From a virus: a stretch of 52,067 bases of DNA. Position numbers and translations under genes: made by a program. Below the pieces are notes generated by a model. It did not search any database and was not told the origin of the DNA. It saw only the letters and a list, made by a program, of their open reading frames with translations. The DNA is taken from IMG/VR virus record IMGVR_UViG_3300034691_000021, positions 1 to 52,067 of that record; one strand, 5' to 3'. Shown piece after piece: positions 14,895 through 23,101 of this stretch. Position 1 is the stretch's first letter. Each line of letters opens with the position of its first letter.

Positions 14895-16334
14895 TTATGG
14901 CGCTCCGTAAACGATAAGTGCTGTCGGCGCTACGTTCGTATTGACGCCGCCGGAATAAAGAAAGGTGATAAACCTTAACTTTGTGGTGGTTGAGTTGGCG
15001 AGATCGATAATGCCAACGTAGATTTGCCCCGAAAGAACTGCAAACATTGGGACAATTACGAGATTGACAATGTTGCTGACTATGGCCGCATTCAAATTTA
15101 TATCGAATGATCCAGCGCTTACGCGCGTAATCGATGTCACTGAAACGGACCCGGACTGCCCCTGAATAGTCGGTGGCGTAGCTGTTCCGTCAAACCGCAA
15201 AATCAATCTAGGCTCAATGCCAGTGGGCGTTGTGTTCTTCTGGTAGCTCACGCAAGCCCAGTTACCGGACCCAAGGGAAACAAAGTCTGCAGTATCGCCA
15301 GAACCAACAAGAATATTGGCGCCGCCTGGCAAGATCATCGCTGTGGCGTTGTGCGTCAGCGTCAGCGCGCCCTGGAATACCAGCCGGCGCCATCCAGACG
15401 CAATGGTATCGAACGCGGTAATCGTGGTCGTGCCGCTGATGTTGATCGTATTGGCCGCTGCTGCTCCAATGTTGACCGTTGCCGCCGAGGCCAAGGTGAC
15501 TGGTGGCGCTTCGTTAAAGACGCTCCCCTGAATCGGGTCCAGGACTACAAAGTCTGTACCGTCATACTCGACGTCAGTCAGTTGGTTGGCAGCGATATTC
15601 GCAGATACCTTCGCGCCGGACGAACTGTATTGTTTCAGGTTTTTCGCGCCCAGCCCGGAGACATTCAGCGTCCCGCTGGCCGCTGCCGCCGCATTGAATT
15701 TCACCCGATAACGTTGGTTTGCTGCATAGCCACCAAGCGCTGGGACTGGCGTCAGCGTGAATGCCGGCGCGGTGCCTGCGGTGGTGAAGGCGGTCTGCAC
15801 CTGATTGACAGCTGGGCCTGCAGCGCCGGTGCAAAACAGCAGCACATAAGAGCCGGTTGTTGCGTTCCATTGAATCCAGGCAATCCCGTTGGCGATCATC
15901 TCACCACCAACCAGCGCAGCCTGTGTCGCCCCAACGAGCGCCACGGTTCCGACACCGTCGTTGATGGTGCTGGCCCCGGAGTTGGCGTTAGCGACCTTGA
16001 AGCGCAGCGGCGTGCTTTCACTTCGAGCAGTGATCGTCGGCACGAAGTTGCAGACATAGGCATTGGCTGCTCCTGTGTCAGCCACAAACATGCCTTGGCT
16101 CGCCGCATCACGCAGGGCCGCATCCAGTGGGCCTTCATCGACCCACGCAGAGTTCGCAGCATTGCGACGTTTTAGCCGGCTGGTTCCGGTATCCGCCCAG
16201 AGCTGGCACGGGAACGACGGGCTCGGGGCCGAGGAGCCGCTGCTTAGCGATGCCAGCGCCTGCAGGGCTGCGTTGATATCAGCCCGCACAACGACGCCAG
16301 CGCCGTTTGCAACGTCCATATCGTGTTGCGACAT
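14895..16334 (-). CDS. Tail fibre / receptor-binding protein
   Basis: A 479-residue protein directly after gpJ. The N-terminus (VVVRADINAALQALASLSSG...QLWADTGTSRLKRRNAANSAW) is the common phage fibre segment that attaches to the tail tip. Residues 60-380 are Ala/Gly/Thr-rich beta repeats (INISGTTTITAFDTI, LTHNATAMILPGG), and the C-terminal 90 residues are a distinct beta domain (LILRFDGTATPP...) likely to bind the host surface. No enzymatic motif or chaperone release site is visible. Receptor choice probably varies here. Confidence 0.8.
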   Translation of the reverse strand: MSQHDMDVANGAGVVVRADINAALQALASLSSGSSAPSPSFPCQLWADTGTSRLKRRNAANSAWVDEGPLDAALRDAASQGMFVADTGAANAYVCNFVPTITARSESTPLRFKVANANSGASTINDGVGTVALVGATQAALVGGEMIANGIAWIQWNATTGSYVLLFCTGAAGPAVNQVQTAFTTAGTAPAFTLTPVPALGGYAANQRYRVKFNAAAAASGTLNVSGLGAKNLKQYSSSGAKVSANIAANQLTDVEYDGTDFVVLDPIQGSVFNEAPPVTLASAATVNIGAAAANTINISGTTTITAFDTIASGWRRLVFQGALTLTHNATAMILPGGANILVGSGDTADFVSLGSGNWACVSYQKNTTPTGIEPRLILRFDGTATPPTIQGQSGSVSVTSITRVSAGSFDINLNAAIVSNIVNLVIVPMFAVLSGQIYVGIIDLANSTTTKLRFITFLYSGGVNTNVAPTALIVYGAP

Positions 16335-16337
16335 AAA

Positions 16338-19300
16338 TCAGTACCCCTTAGAGATGTAGTCAATCGAGCGGCCTGATTGGGCGACCCCACTGGAATTGCG
16401 GATAACCACCGTGAACCCGGTTGCTGTTTTGGCTGATACGTCCGGCCAATCGCCCGCCGCCAGACTTTGCGCGGTGATGCTTACGGCTGGGGAAGCGTTG
16501 AAAGGAGGCGTGTAGGTGACGGTTAGTCCGGTGTCAGGAACGACGATGTCGTTGCCGCTTTCAATGCGATCAGGCATGTCGATAACCACCTCAAGCTTCG
16601 AGACGTCGATCCAGTTGTTGGTCTGCTGTACCGATCCGCGCAGTTCAAAATCGAACAGGCGCGCCCGGTAATCACCAACCACAAATGGCTTCCAGGCTGA
16701 CCAGACTGGCGGCCCAGCGACATCGGATGTGCGCACCCATAGCGAAAGCGTGGCGCCATTTGGCGGGTCGCTATCCAGGCTGGTGATCGCATCGAAGTCA
16801 GAGATTGAGTCGATGTACGTGCCGTCGTCATACAGCGCCGCCACAACATCGGCGGTCAGTCGGCAGTCATAGACGTAGCCAAGATCCGACGGCGCGGTGA
16901 AGCTGTAGGTGAACGAGAGCAACGAACCGCCTGTCTTGTCGATCTCACCCAGCAACGCATCGATGTCAGGAATGTCATCGAATGCGCCAGAGCCACCCAT
17001 CCTCAGAAGGCCACCCGAAGCCGTGGCATTGACTGCTACACCCGGGAAGGTTGGTGATTCTGTGACCGTCAGTACGACGTTGTTCGGCAGCGGCACCTGC
17101 GCATCCGACCAAACCTCAGTGATCGGGCCACCAACTCCAGAGGAGTCGACCGCGCGCGCCAGGTACTTGCCGGGCAACAGTGAAACGACTGCCGACGTCG
17201 AGCGCCCCGCCACTTCTGTCAGCGGCAATGCCGCATCCCAGTTGGCCGAGGTGTTGCGCGAATGGCGAACGCTGATGCTGCCGCCGAGTTTCACGTCAAG
17301 CTCTGGAACCGGGTCCCATGCCAGTGTAGCCACGCTGTTGATCACGTCTAAACGAAGCCCGACCAAGGCCGAAGGTGGCGCCAGCAATGCCTGGGCGATG
17401 TAGGTCTGCACAAAGGCAGGGCCTGCAATGCCAAGCACTGACTTTGGCGTTACCCGAACAGACCATTCGCCAGACGAGGCCGCTTCGAAATCGATACTCG
17501 GCGACGAAACTTCGTTGACGTACTCCCAGTTTCCGCCCGGTTTCTTGGCTTCGATCTGATAGCGCATCGCACGCGCCGGCGGCGTCCAACTGACCGACAG
17601 CCTGGCAGCGGCCAGACCTGTGCCGGTATCGTAAAGCGACTCAAGGAACGTGAGCTGCCCAACCGCATCAGGAGCGCCAAAGTTGACGTTGCTGATCGGG
17701 TTGTCTACGTCCGGCGTGCCAAATTCGACCTCGTCGAACTTGTCAGGGTCGTGCGCAATGGCGCTGATTACGTAAGTCCCATCGTCGCCCTCGGCTATCC
17801 CGATCACGCGAAACTTCTGCGTTTCCAGTGCCGCAGTGGAAAACGTCCATGGGGCTGAGGCCAGTGGAGCTGAGGCCAGCGGCGGCGAAACAGTGACCGA
17901 CGAAGCGCCGGCAGCAATGGTTACGGACGCGGTTGCATAACTTCCGTTGGCAAGGACAACGCCAATCACACCTGTACCGGCCAAGCCAATAGGCGCATCC
18001 AGCAGCAGAGTCGAAGCCGTGCTTCCAGAAAGCAGTCGGCCGCCGTTCCTGGCTCCAGCCCGATTCGCGTCGGCGATATCGATGATGTCGCCCGGCAGCG
18101 GCAAAGCGCCATCGGCACCGGCGGCAAACGTCACCGCCTCGCTTTCGGCGTACAGCAGCCAACGGCCCAAGCGGCGAGCTTGCCCGCGCGAAGTGCAGCC
18201 GATGGCCACGACATCGCTTTGCTGGATACGGTTCCATTTCGCGATCAGCTCAGGGCGCTCGACGATCTCGACCGACTGCTTGTATTGCTGGAGTGGATCA
18301 TTCCACGTTACCGCCGCCACGTTGAAGCGCTGATCAGAGGCGACCGACTGATAGTTGAACTCGCCGCCGACCACGTTCGAGTTGTTGAACGGGTAACGGC
18401 TGGCTGAGCGCGGAGCATCCTGAACAGCGGTGAGTGATCCGCCAGCCCAGAAGCAGATAGCTCGGAACACCGATACCATGTCATTGACCAGCTTCCAGGC
18501 GTCCGCCTGAGTCGTCAGCGCTAGGTTGCAGGTGAAACGTGGTTCCATTGCGCCATAGCCATCAGGCACCAGCACGTCACAATACTGACCGATGCTGTAC
18601 AGCGAATATTTGTCGATCAGCGTGGAGTCGAGCAAGCCACCAAGCCCGTAGCGGGTATTGGTCAGCATGTCGTACCAGATCCACGCTGGGTTATCTGTCC
18701 ATGATCTGGTGAATGTGCCATCCCAGGAGCCGGTATAGGCGCGGGTCAGCGGGTTGTAGTTGCTCGGGATGAGTACCTTGATGCCTTTGATCATGAACGC
18801 CATGCGCGGAATGCTGGCGAACTGCTGGGCATCAATCGAAAGCCCGAGCATCGCAGTGTTCGGGTAGCGCAGCTTCTCATCCCAGATCAACGTCATGCTG
18901 TCGAAGAAGGACCGGTTCTGAATCGCGGCACTGCCTGAGTCGGCCGTCAGTCTGGTGGCCCGAACGTAACGCGGTAACCCGCCAGATACTGGAAGCCGCA
19001 GGTAGTAAGACATCTGCGTGCGGCTCATAGTCTTAGCGCCGACAGCCTGGTCATTGCACAGAGGAATCCAGGCGCCGGACCCTAGCTTTCCCTCAAGCCG
19101 GAACCAGAATTGCGAGCCGTTAGTGTCGCCGTTCGACGTGTTTTGCTCAGAAAGCTGTGGAGTGCTGATAGTGATCCGAACGGCATCAACATCAGTATCG
19201 GTGATGGCGCGCTCAATCGAGACGGCGTATTTCATCTCAATGCCGACTGACTGCTCAGCCTCAAGGCCGGTAATCGGCATGTACGTCTGCCACTGGGTGC

Positions 19301-19553
19301 CAGGGCGGGTATCAATGCCGACGTTGCTGAAGTTGTAACTGGAGTCAGAGTTCTGAAGCGGGACATCATCGAAAAAGATGCCCTGATTGCCGCCAACGAT
19401 GCCTTCGATCTCCCCTTCACTGATCGCATGCAGGACTCGCACATGCTGACGCGAGCGAATGCTGTCAGGCGCCTCTACAGCTGCCCGCGCAGACCCACTC
19501 CCGCCGCCACCCTTGCCGCCACCGCCTTTGCGGCCAACAATGACTTCGCTCAT
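16338..19553 (-). CDS. J: Tail tip host-specificity protein, gpJ-like
   Basis: A 1071-residue lambda gpJ homologue forming the central tail tip. The start MSEVIVGRKGGGGKGGGGSG is a Gly-rich leader, followed by the conserved ALHAISEGEIEG-like segment (VLHAISEGEIEGIVGG). The middle contains fibronectin III-like repeats (about 620-810, with FLESLYDTGTGLAAARLSVSW and ASNVATLAW-type strands). The C-terminus is lambda-unlike. The ATG at 19553 overlaps the gpI stop and is chosen over an upstream codon. It is followed by the fibre gene three bases on. Confidence 0.92.
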   Translation of the reverse strand: MSEVIVGRKGGGGKGGGGSGSARAAVEAPDSIRSRQHVRVLHAISEGEIEGIVGGNQGIFFDDVPLQNSDSSYNFSNVGIDTRPGTQWQTYMPITGLEAEQSVGIEMKYAVSIERAITDTDVDAVRITISTPQLSEQNTSNGDTNGSQFWFRLEGKLGSGAWIPLCNDQAVGAKTMSRTQMSYYLRLPVSGGLPRYVRATRLTADSGSAAIQNRSFFDSMTLIWDEKLRYPNTAMLGLSIDAQQFASIPRMAFMIKGIKVLIPSNYNPLTRAYTGSWDGTFTRSWTDNPAWIWYDMLTNTRYGLGGLLDSTLIDKYSLYSIGQYCDVLVPDGYGAMEPRFTCNLALTTQADAWKLVNDMVSVFRAICFWAGGSLTAVQDAPRSASRYPFNNSNVVGGEFNYQSVASDQRFNVAAVTWNDPLQQYKQSVEIVERPELIAKWNRIQQSDVVAIGCTSRGQARRLGRWLLYAESEAVTFAAGADGALPLPGDIIDIADANRAGARNGGRLLSGSTASTLLLDAPIGLAGTGVIGVVLANGSYATASVTIAAGASSVTVSPPLASAPLASAPWTFSTAALETQKFRVIGIAEGDDGTYVISAIAHDPDKFDEVEFGTPDVDNPISNVNFGAPDAVGQLTFLESLYDTGTGLAAARLSVSWTPPARAMRYQIEAKKPGGNWEYVNEVSSPSIDFEAASSGEWSVRVTPKSVLGIAGPAFVQTYIAQALLAPPSALVGLRLDVINSVATLAWDPVPELDVKLGGSISVRHSRNTSANWDAALPLTEVAGRSTSAVVSLLPGKYLARAVDSSGVGGPITEVWSDAQVPLPNNVVLTVTESPTFPGVAVNATASGGLLRMGGSGAFDDIPDIDALLGEIDKTGGSLLSFTYSFTAPSDLGYVYDCRLTADVVAALYDDGTYIDSISDFDAITSLDSDPPNGATLSLWVRTSDVAGPPVWSAWKPFVVGDYRARLFDFELRGSVQQTNNWIDVSKLEVVIDMPDRIESGNDIVVPDTGLTVTYTPPFNASPAVSITAQSLAAGDWPDVSAKTATGFTVVIRNSSGVAQSGRSIDYISKGY

Positions 19554-20164
19554 ACAGGGATCGCCTCTGCCCATGTACCGATTGCGACCACGCTTGAGCC
19601 GACCAGCATCTGCCCGTAAACGACAGGAACCGGAAGGCCTTGCTGTGTGGAGTTGAACGCGCCGTTGAAGAGGTAGCTCGGCTTGTTTTCTGTGACGCCC
19701 TGCTCTTGCTGGCTTCCTGTTTTTGGGACTGGCGTGAGCATTTGGATGACTCCGCCGATCGTCATAGCGACGCCTACTTGCATCAGGGGTACGCCTATCC
19801 AGGCTTGGCCGAAAGCTGATGCAATTGCGCCGACAGCGATCAGAGCAACACCAACAATGGTCTGGAAAAGGCCGCCGTTCTTGCTTCCGGAGACGACCGG
19901 GACAATGCGAATCTCGGTTGTACCGCTGATGGTCAGGCGATCGACCCCAACGTTTTCACGGTTGCGGAAGATCGCGTACCTCATGCCGAGCCGGGCCTGA
20001 GCTCGAATAAAATCTTCGAACCCATCAATGGTGTGTTTAATGGCGCTGAAAGCTTCTTGCGTCGTGCCGGTTTCGAGCTGGCGAAAATGCTCGCGGCCGA
20101 ATGCCTGAGCCAGGCTGCCAGACAACAAAATCTTGGTCATGGCCGTGTTGTTGGCAGCAGACAT
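19550..20164 (-). CDS. I: Tail assembly protein, gpI-like
   Basis: A 204-residue gpI homologue required for tail tip assembly. It has a ubiquitin-like N-terminal region (KILLSGSLAQAFGREH), two hydrophobic Gly/Ala/Val segments (LFQTIVGVALIAVGAIASAFGQAW and MQVGVAMTIGGVIQML) and the closing LPVPVVYGQMLVGSSVV seen in this family. The ATG at 20164 with GGAGAAAAG is preferred over an upstream start. It is preceded by an intrinsic terminator. Confidence 0.88.
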   Translation of the reverse strand: MSAANNTAMTKILLSGSLAQAFGREHFRQLETGTTQEAFSAIKHTIDGFEDFIRAQARLGMRYAIFRNRENVGVDRLTISGTTEIRIVPVVSGSKNGGLFQTIVGVALIAVGAIASAFGQAWIGVPLMQVGVAMTIGGVIQMLTPVPKTGSQQEQGVTENKPSYLFNGAFNSTQQGLPVPVVYGQMLVGSSVVAIGTWAEAIPV

Positions 20165-20180
20165 ACTTTTCTCCAGGCAA

Positions 20181-20204
20181 TAAAAAACCGCCCGTAGGCG
20201 GTTC
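20181..20204 (-). terminator. Intrinsic terminator inside the tail operon
   Basis: On the minus strand AACCGCC, loop TACG, GGCGGTT (7-bp stem) runs into a TTTTTTATTGCC tail, then the gpI ribosome site. It separates the lipoprotein gene from gpI. Confidence 0.8.
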
Positions 20205-20220
20205 ATTTGTTTTCAGTTGA

Positions 20221-20556
20221 TCAGATGCAGGTTTTGGCCGCGTCCTTCCATCCCTGCGTTCCTGTCCAGTCCGTCGGCAGAAACACGCGGACAGATGAGC
20301 CAGTTGCGCTCTCATCGATGACCGCAAGAGCGACGATACCAGTGAAGGCCGAAGAGGCTGCGATCTTGTACCCGGTTTCGGTTTCGACCGAACTGGTGGA
20401 TGAATTGAACTCCTGCCACTTCGGTGACAGGCACCGGGCCAGGCTCTGCGGGGTCTTGCTGGAGACTCCGGAGTAAGCCGGAGCATCTTGCTGGAGACCC
20501 GAAGTCGTGCAGCCGAACAGCATCATCATGAACAGTGCAGCAACGACCATACGCAT
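20221..20556 (-). CDS. Predicted outer-membrane lipoprotein (moron)
   Basis: A 111-residue protein with a type II signal peptide: basic MR, hydrophobic VVAALFMMMLF, lipobox FGC (Cys16). The mature part is polar and alpha/beta (SLARCLSPKWQEF, SAFTGIVALAVI, VRVFLPTDW) with two more Cys. It lies between the K and I tail genes and has its own terminator just downstream, the hallmarks of a moron. Lipoproteins of this kind in lysogens can block superinfection or alter the surface, but that is inference here. Confidence 0.75.
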   Translation of the reverse strand: MRMVVAALFMMMLFGCTTSGLQQDAPAYSGVSSKTPQSLARCLSPKWQEFNSSTSSVETETGYKIAASSAFTGIVALAVIDESATGSSVRVFLPTDWTGTQGWKDAAKTCI

Positions 20557-20690
20557 ATTGAGCCTCCAAGTGTTTTGGCGACTCTAGCAGGGAAGGCGCG
20601 GCTGTACGAATTCCCAGTAACGCCACAAGAGCATTGGATAGTAGTTTCTCGATGCCCGTTTTTGGGCGCCAATGGAAATGGAGAGCCACG

Positions 20691-21329
20691 ATGCTTGTTG
20701 TATCCCACTTTGAACTGCACGAAGCCGCCAGTCGCACACAGCCTTGGGGAAAAACCGAATACGTGGAGGACGCAGGTCAGTACTACAGTTTCCGAGAAAA
20801 ACCAGAACTCATACGGGAAGTGCTTGAGGACTTCAAGCCACACAACGACCAAAGAGCTGTGCAGCGCTTTTACGATCTTCTCGAGTGGCTAAACCAGCCA
20901 CGCGCCTTCTTTGAGACAAATGATTGCGCCCTGCGCCCACCAACAGATAACAACCACCCTCAGTTTCAATTTACCAAACGAGTTAGCGGAAGACTTGAGT
21001 TCTTCTATCGCGACCAAAAAATCAACCTGAACAAGGATTTGACCAGGTCGCTATACAGAGCGCTCAGTCTTCACCTCCAGGTAGAAAGGCCCGACTTTCA
21101 CAACGCCATCTTTGACATTTCCGGCGCTCCGACGGATTACATCGACCTGCCCGGGGGCGAGCATGAGCGTACAGGGGTGCGATTCAGCATCCATTTCAAT
21201 GCGTATGGAAATGGGGATGCGGATGCCTGGGACAATCTTTATGTCGCTATCGATGGCCTTTTTAACGCCTTCGAGGGAGTAGATCGGGAGCTCGACGGGG
21301 CGATACTGAAATTCCCCAAGCCCTGCTGA
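20691..21329 (+). CDS. Unknown protein encoded against the late operon (moron)
   Basis: A 212-residue protein on the strand opposite to all surrounding tail genes. The ATG at 20691 has the site AATGGAGAG. It is soluble and mixed alpha/beta, with FREKPELIREVLEDF, a RFYDLLEWLNQPRAFFETND helix, a beta part (FTKRVSGRLEFFYRD) and a C-terminal RFSIHFNAYGNGDADAWDNLYVAIDGLFNAFEG. I recognise no family. Lower GC than its neighbours and its orientation suggest a lysogeny-expressed moron. A minus-strand frame at 21051-21353 overlaps it, and the + frame looks the more protein-like. Confidence 0.7.
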   Translation: MLVVSHFELHEAASRTQPWGKTEYVEDAGQYYSFREKPELIREVLEDFKPHNDQRAVQRFYDLLEWLNQPRAFFETNDCALRPPTDNNHPQFQFTKRVSGRLEFFYRDQKINLNKDLTRSLYRALSLHLQVERPDFHNAIFDISGAPTDYIDLPGGEHERTGVRFSIHFNAYGNGDADAWDNLYVAIDGLFNAFEGVDRELDGAILKFPKPC

Positions 21330-21339
21330 CTTCAGTGCC

Positions 21340-22071
21340 TCAATTAATTTCACAAGGTGCTCCTACATCTTTGTAGGTCAAGAAGTGCGTCGTGCGTTCG
21401 CGGAAAGCCGCGCCGTAGACTTCTCGACAGCTCAGTCGCCCATAGAGATGATGCAGCAGGATGTCGCCATCCAACCAGATCGCGCCGTGACACGGTGTTG
21501 GGCTACCGATGGCCATGATGACCACGTCACCATTGCGCGGCGTTCTGGTTTCGACGAAGCCAGCCTTGGCGAAGTTCTCCATGTAGAGATTCCCGCCGTT
21601 GTGCCACCAATCATCTGCCCGATAGAAGTCCAGCAGATCAATGCCACGCTCCTGTCGGTAGTAATCGCGAATCAGCGTGTAGCAGTCTATGGACCCGTGC
21701 ACGAATACGCGGCCTTCCAGCGGCATCTCGCCGGCGGCTGGCATCTCGTGCCAAGTTGCCACGCCGTCTTTCAGGCCGACGATCCACCACGCCATGCGGC
21801 TGACCGCGTGACTGGCAATATCGTGAAGGCTGGGTTCTGGGCCGGCGTCCGGGTGTGAGTGAACGACGGCGATGATGTCGCCAGCGTCTTCGGCCGCAGC
21901 GTAGTCTTCCGGGTGCAGAATGAAATGATCCAGCTCTTCCGACTGGTTGCGGCATGGGATGTACCGAGGCTTGCCACGGGCATTGATGACGAGACCGACA
22001 GCCTCGTGCGGGTACTCTGCAAGCGCATGCGCCTCGGCGTCCGCTCGGCATTTATTGAGCAATTCAGTCAT
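21340..22071 (-). CDS. K: Tail assembly protein, gpK-like (JAMM plus NlpC/P60)
   Basis: A 243-residue two-domain protein. The N-terminal JAMM/MPN metalloprotease domain has Glu23 (PHEAVGLV) and HSHP with SxxD (His71, His73, Asp84). The C-terminal NlpC/P60 domain has catalytic Cys130 (GSIDCYTL) and His195 (PCHGAIWL). In lambda gpK this protein acts at the tail tip and may cleave peptidoglycan during entry. The ATG at 22071 is preferred to a TTG at 22077 because it follows the gpL stop by two bases with a GAG site. Confidence 0.92.
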   Translation of the reverse strand: MTELLNKCRADAEAHALAEYPHEAVGLVINARGKPRYIPCRNQSEELDHFILHPEDYAAAEDAGDIIAVVHSHPDAGPEPSLHDIASHAVSRMAWWIVGLKDGVATWHEMPAAGEMPLEGRVFVHGSIDCYTLIRDYYRQERGIDLLDFYRADDWWHNGGNLYMENFAKAGFVETRTPRNGDVVIMAIGSPTPCHGAIWLDGDILLHHLYGRLSCREVYGAAFRERTTHFLTYKDVGAPCEIN

Positions 22072-22073
22072 GG

Positions 22074-22766
22074 TCAAAGTCTCGGAACGCGGGCGATGCC
22101 GGGGAAGCCGCCGAAGGGAAGCTCAGCGAATGGACCAAAGCGCAACTTGCAGCCCGTCATGGTTCGGCTGCACTGGTCTTTGGTCGGGTCGCTGGTTGGG
22201 TTGTTCGCGTAGTCCGCAACCGGCGGGCCGGCGTATCCGCACTCACTCGAGCGGTAAGCCCACAGGCAAGTGCCGGCCACTACCTGGCGCCGCGGCAGCT
22301 TCACGCCTTGCAGATCGAGCGGCGAGCCAAGATCGAATTCAATTGCGGTCGGCGTCTCGTTGACCTTGCGGGTGATGAACCATGTCTCTACCGGATATTC
22401 CTCGGCCGGGTTGGCCGTCGGATTACCGCTGACAAAGTTCACCGCATCCAGGTACTTGACCAGCGTGCGGCGCCGTTTGAGCTTGGCCCACAACAGGTCT
22501 TCATACTGCCGGCACAGCGCCGAAATGGTTCCGCCGAAGTTGCCGACCTGAAGCTTTGGCCGGGCCGGAGAACCCTGGCTCGGCGTGCCGAAATCCAGTG
22601 CCTGAAGTGGCCAAGGCGTATATGTAACCCCTTGCCAAATAACCGAACCCAGCAACTGATTGGTCCCAGCGTGGAAATGGAACGTCTGATCGGGAAGGAC
22701 AAGATCGAATCCTTCCCAGATCGCCAGCCCCTTCGCCAGCGATAGCTGCCCCTGAAGTTCACTCAT
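22074..22766 (-). CDS. L: Tail tip protein, gpL-like
   Basis: A 230-residue gpL homologue. The C-terminal part holds Cys residues in CLWAYRSSECGY and, further on, KDQCSRTMTGC, the four-Cys arrangement that binds an iron-sulfur cluster in lambda gpL. The N-terminal beta domain joins gpM at the tail end. It overlaps gpM by four bases and is followed by gpK. Confidence 0.9.
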   Translation of the reverse strand: MSELQGQLSLAKGLAIWEGFDLVLPDQTFHFHAGTNQLLGSVIWQGVTYTPWPLQALDFGTPSQGSPARPKLQVGNFGGTISALCRQYEDLLWAKLKRRRTLVKYLDAVNFVSGNPTANPAEEYPVETWFITRKVNETPTAIEFDLGSPLDLQGVKLPRRQVVAGTCLWAYRSSECGYAGPPVADYANNPTSDPTKDQCSRTMTGCKLRFGPFAELPFGGFPGIARVPRL

Positions 22767-23092
22767 TCGTAAACCTCCTCAAAGGTCGCTGACAGGCCAT
22801 CAACACCCTTGCCAATGTTGGTTCGCATCCACTCACGACACACAAACTTCCCGGTAGGCTGGCCGGTGTGCACGTAGTCGAACGCATCAATGGCGCCCCG
22901 CGCAGCAAGGAAGGCATCGATCAGGTCGATCTCTGCCTTGGGCCGCTTGAAGGTCAGCGAGTACTTGCGCGGCTGCCGGTTGATGCCAGTCCCCTGCCGC
23001 TGTTCGTACCCGTCGCCGAACTTGATGGGCTTGACCGTCGGGGTGACCGTCTTGCTGGCGTCGTAGGTCGGAACCCATGTAAATGTCGGCAT
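22763..23092 (-). CDS. M: Minor tail protein, gpM-like
   Basis: A 109-residue protein with the family pattern FTWVPTYDASKTVTPTVKPIKFGDGYEQR and a closing VCREWMRTNIG...ATFEEVYE. In lambda gpM forms the ring joining tail tube and tip. Length matches the family. Nine bases downstream of the tape-measure stop. Confidence 0.92.
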   Translation of the reverse strand: MPTFTWVPTYDASKTVTPTVKPIKFGDGYEQRQGTGINRQPRKYSLTFKRPKAEIDLIDAFLAARGAIDAFDYVHTGQPTGKFVCREWMRTNIGKGVDGLSATFEEVYE

Positions 23093-23101
23093 GACGCCTC
23101 C

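Noticed and set aside
21051-21353. 100-codon minus-strand frame adjoining gpK
   Set aside because: Overlaps the more convincing + strand gene and lacks a good ribosome site, though its composition is not absurd.
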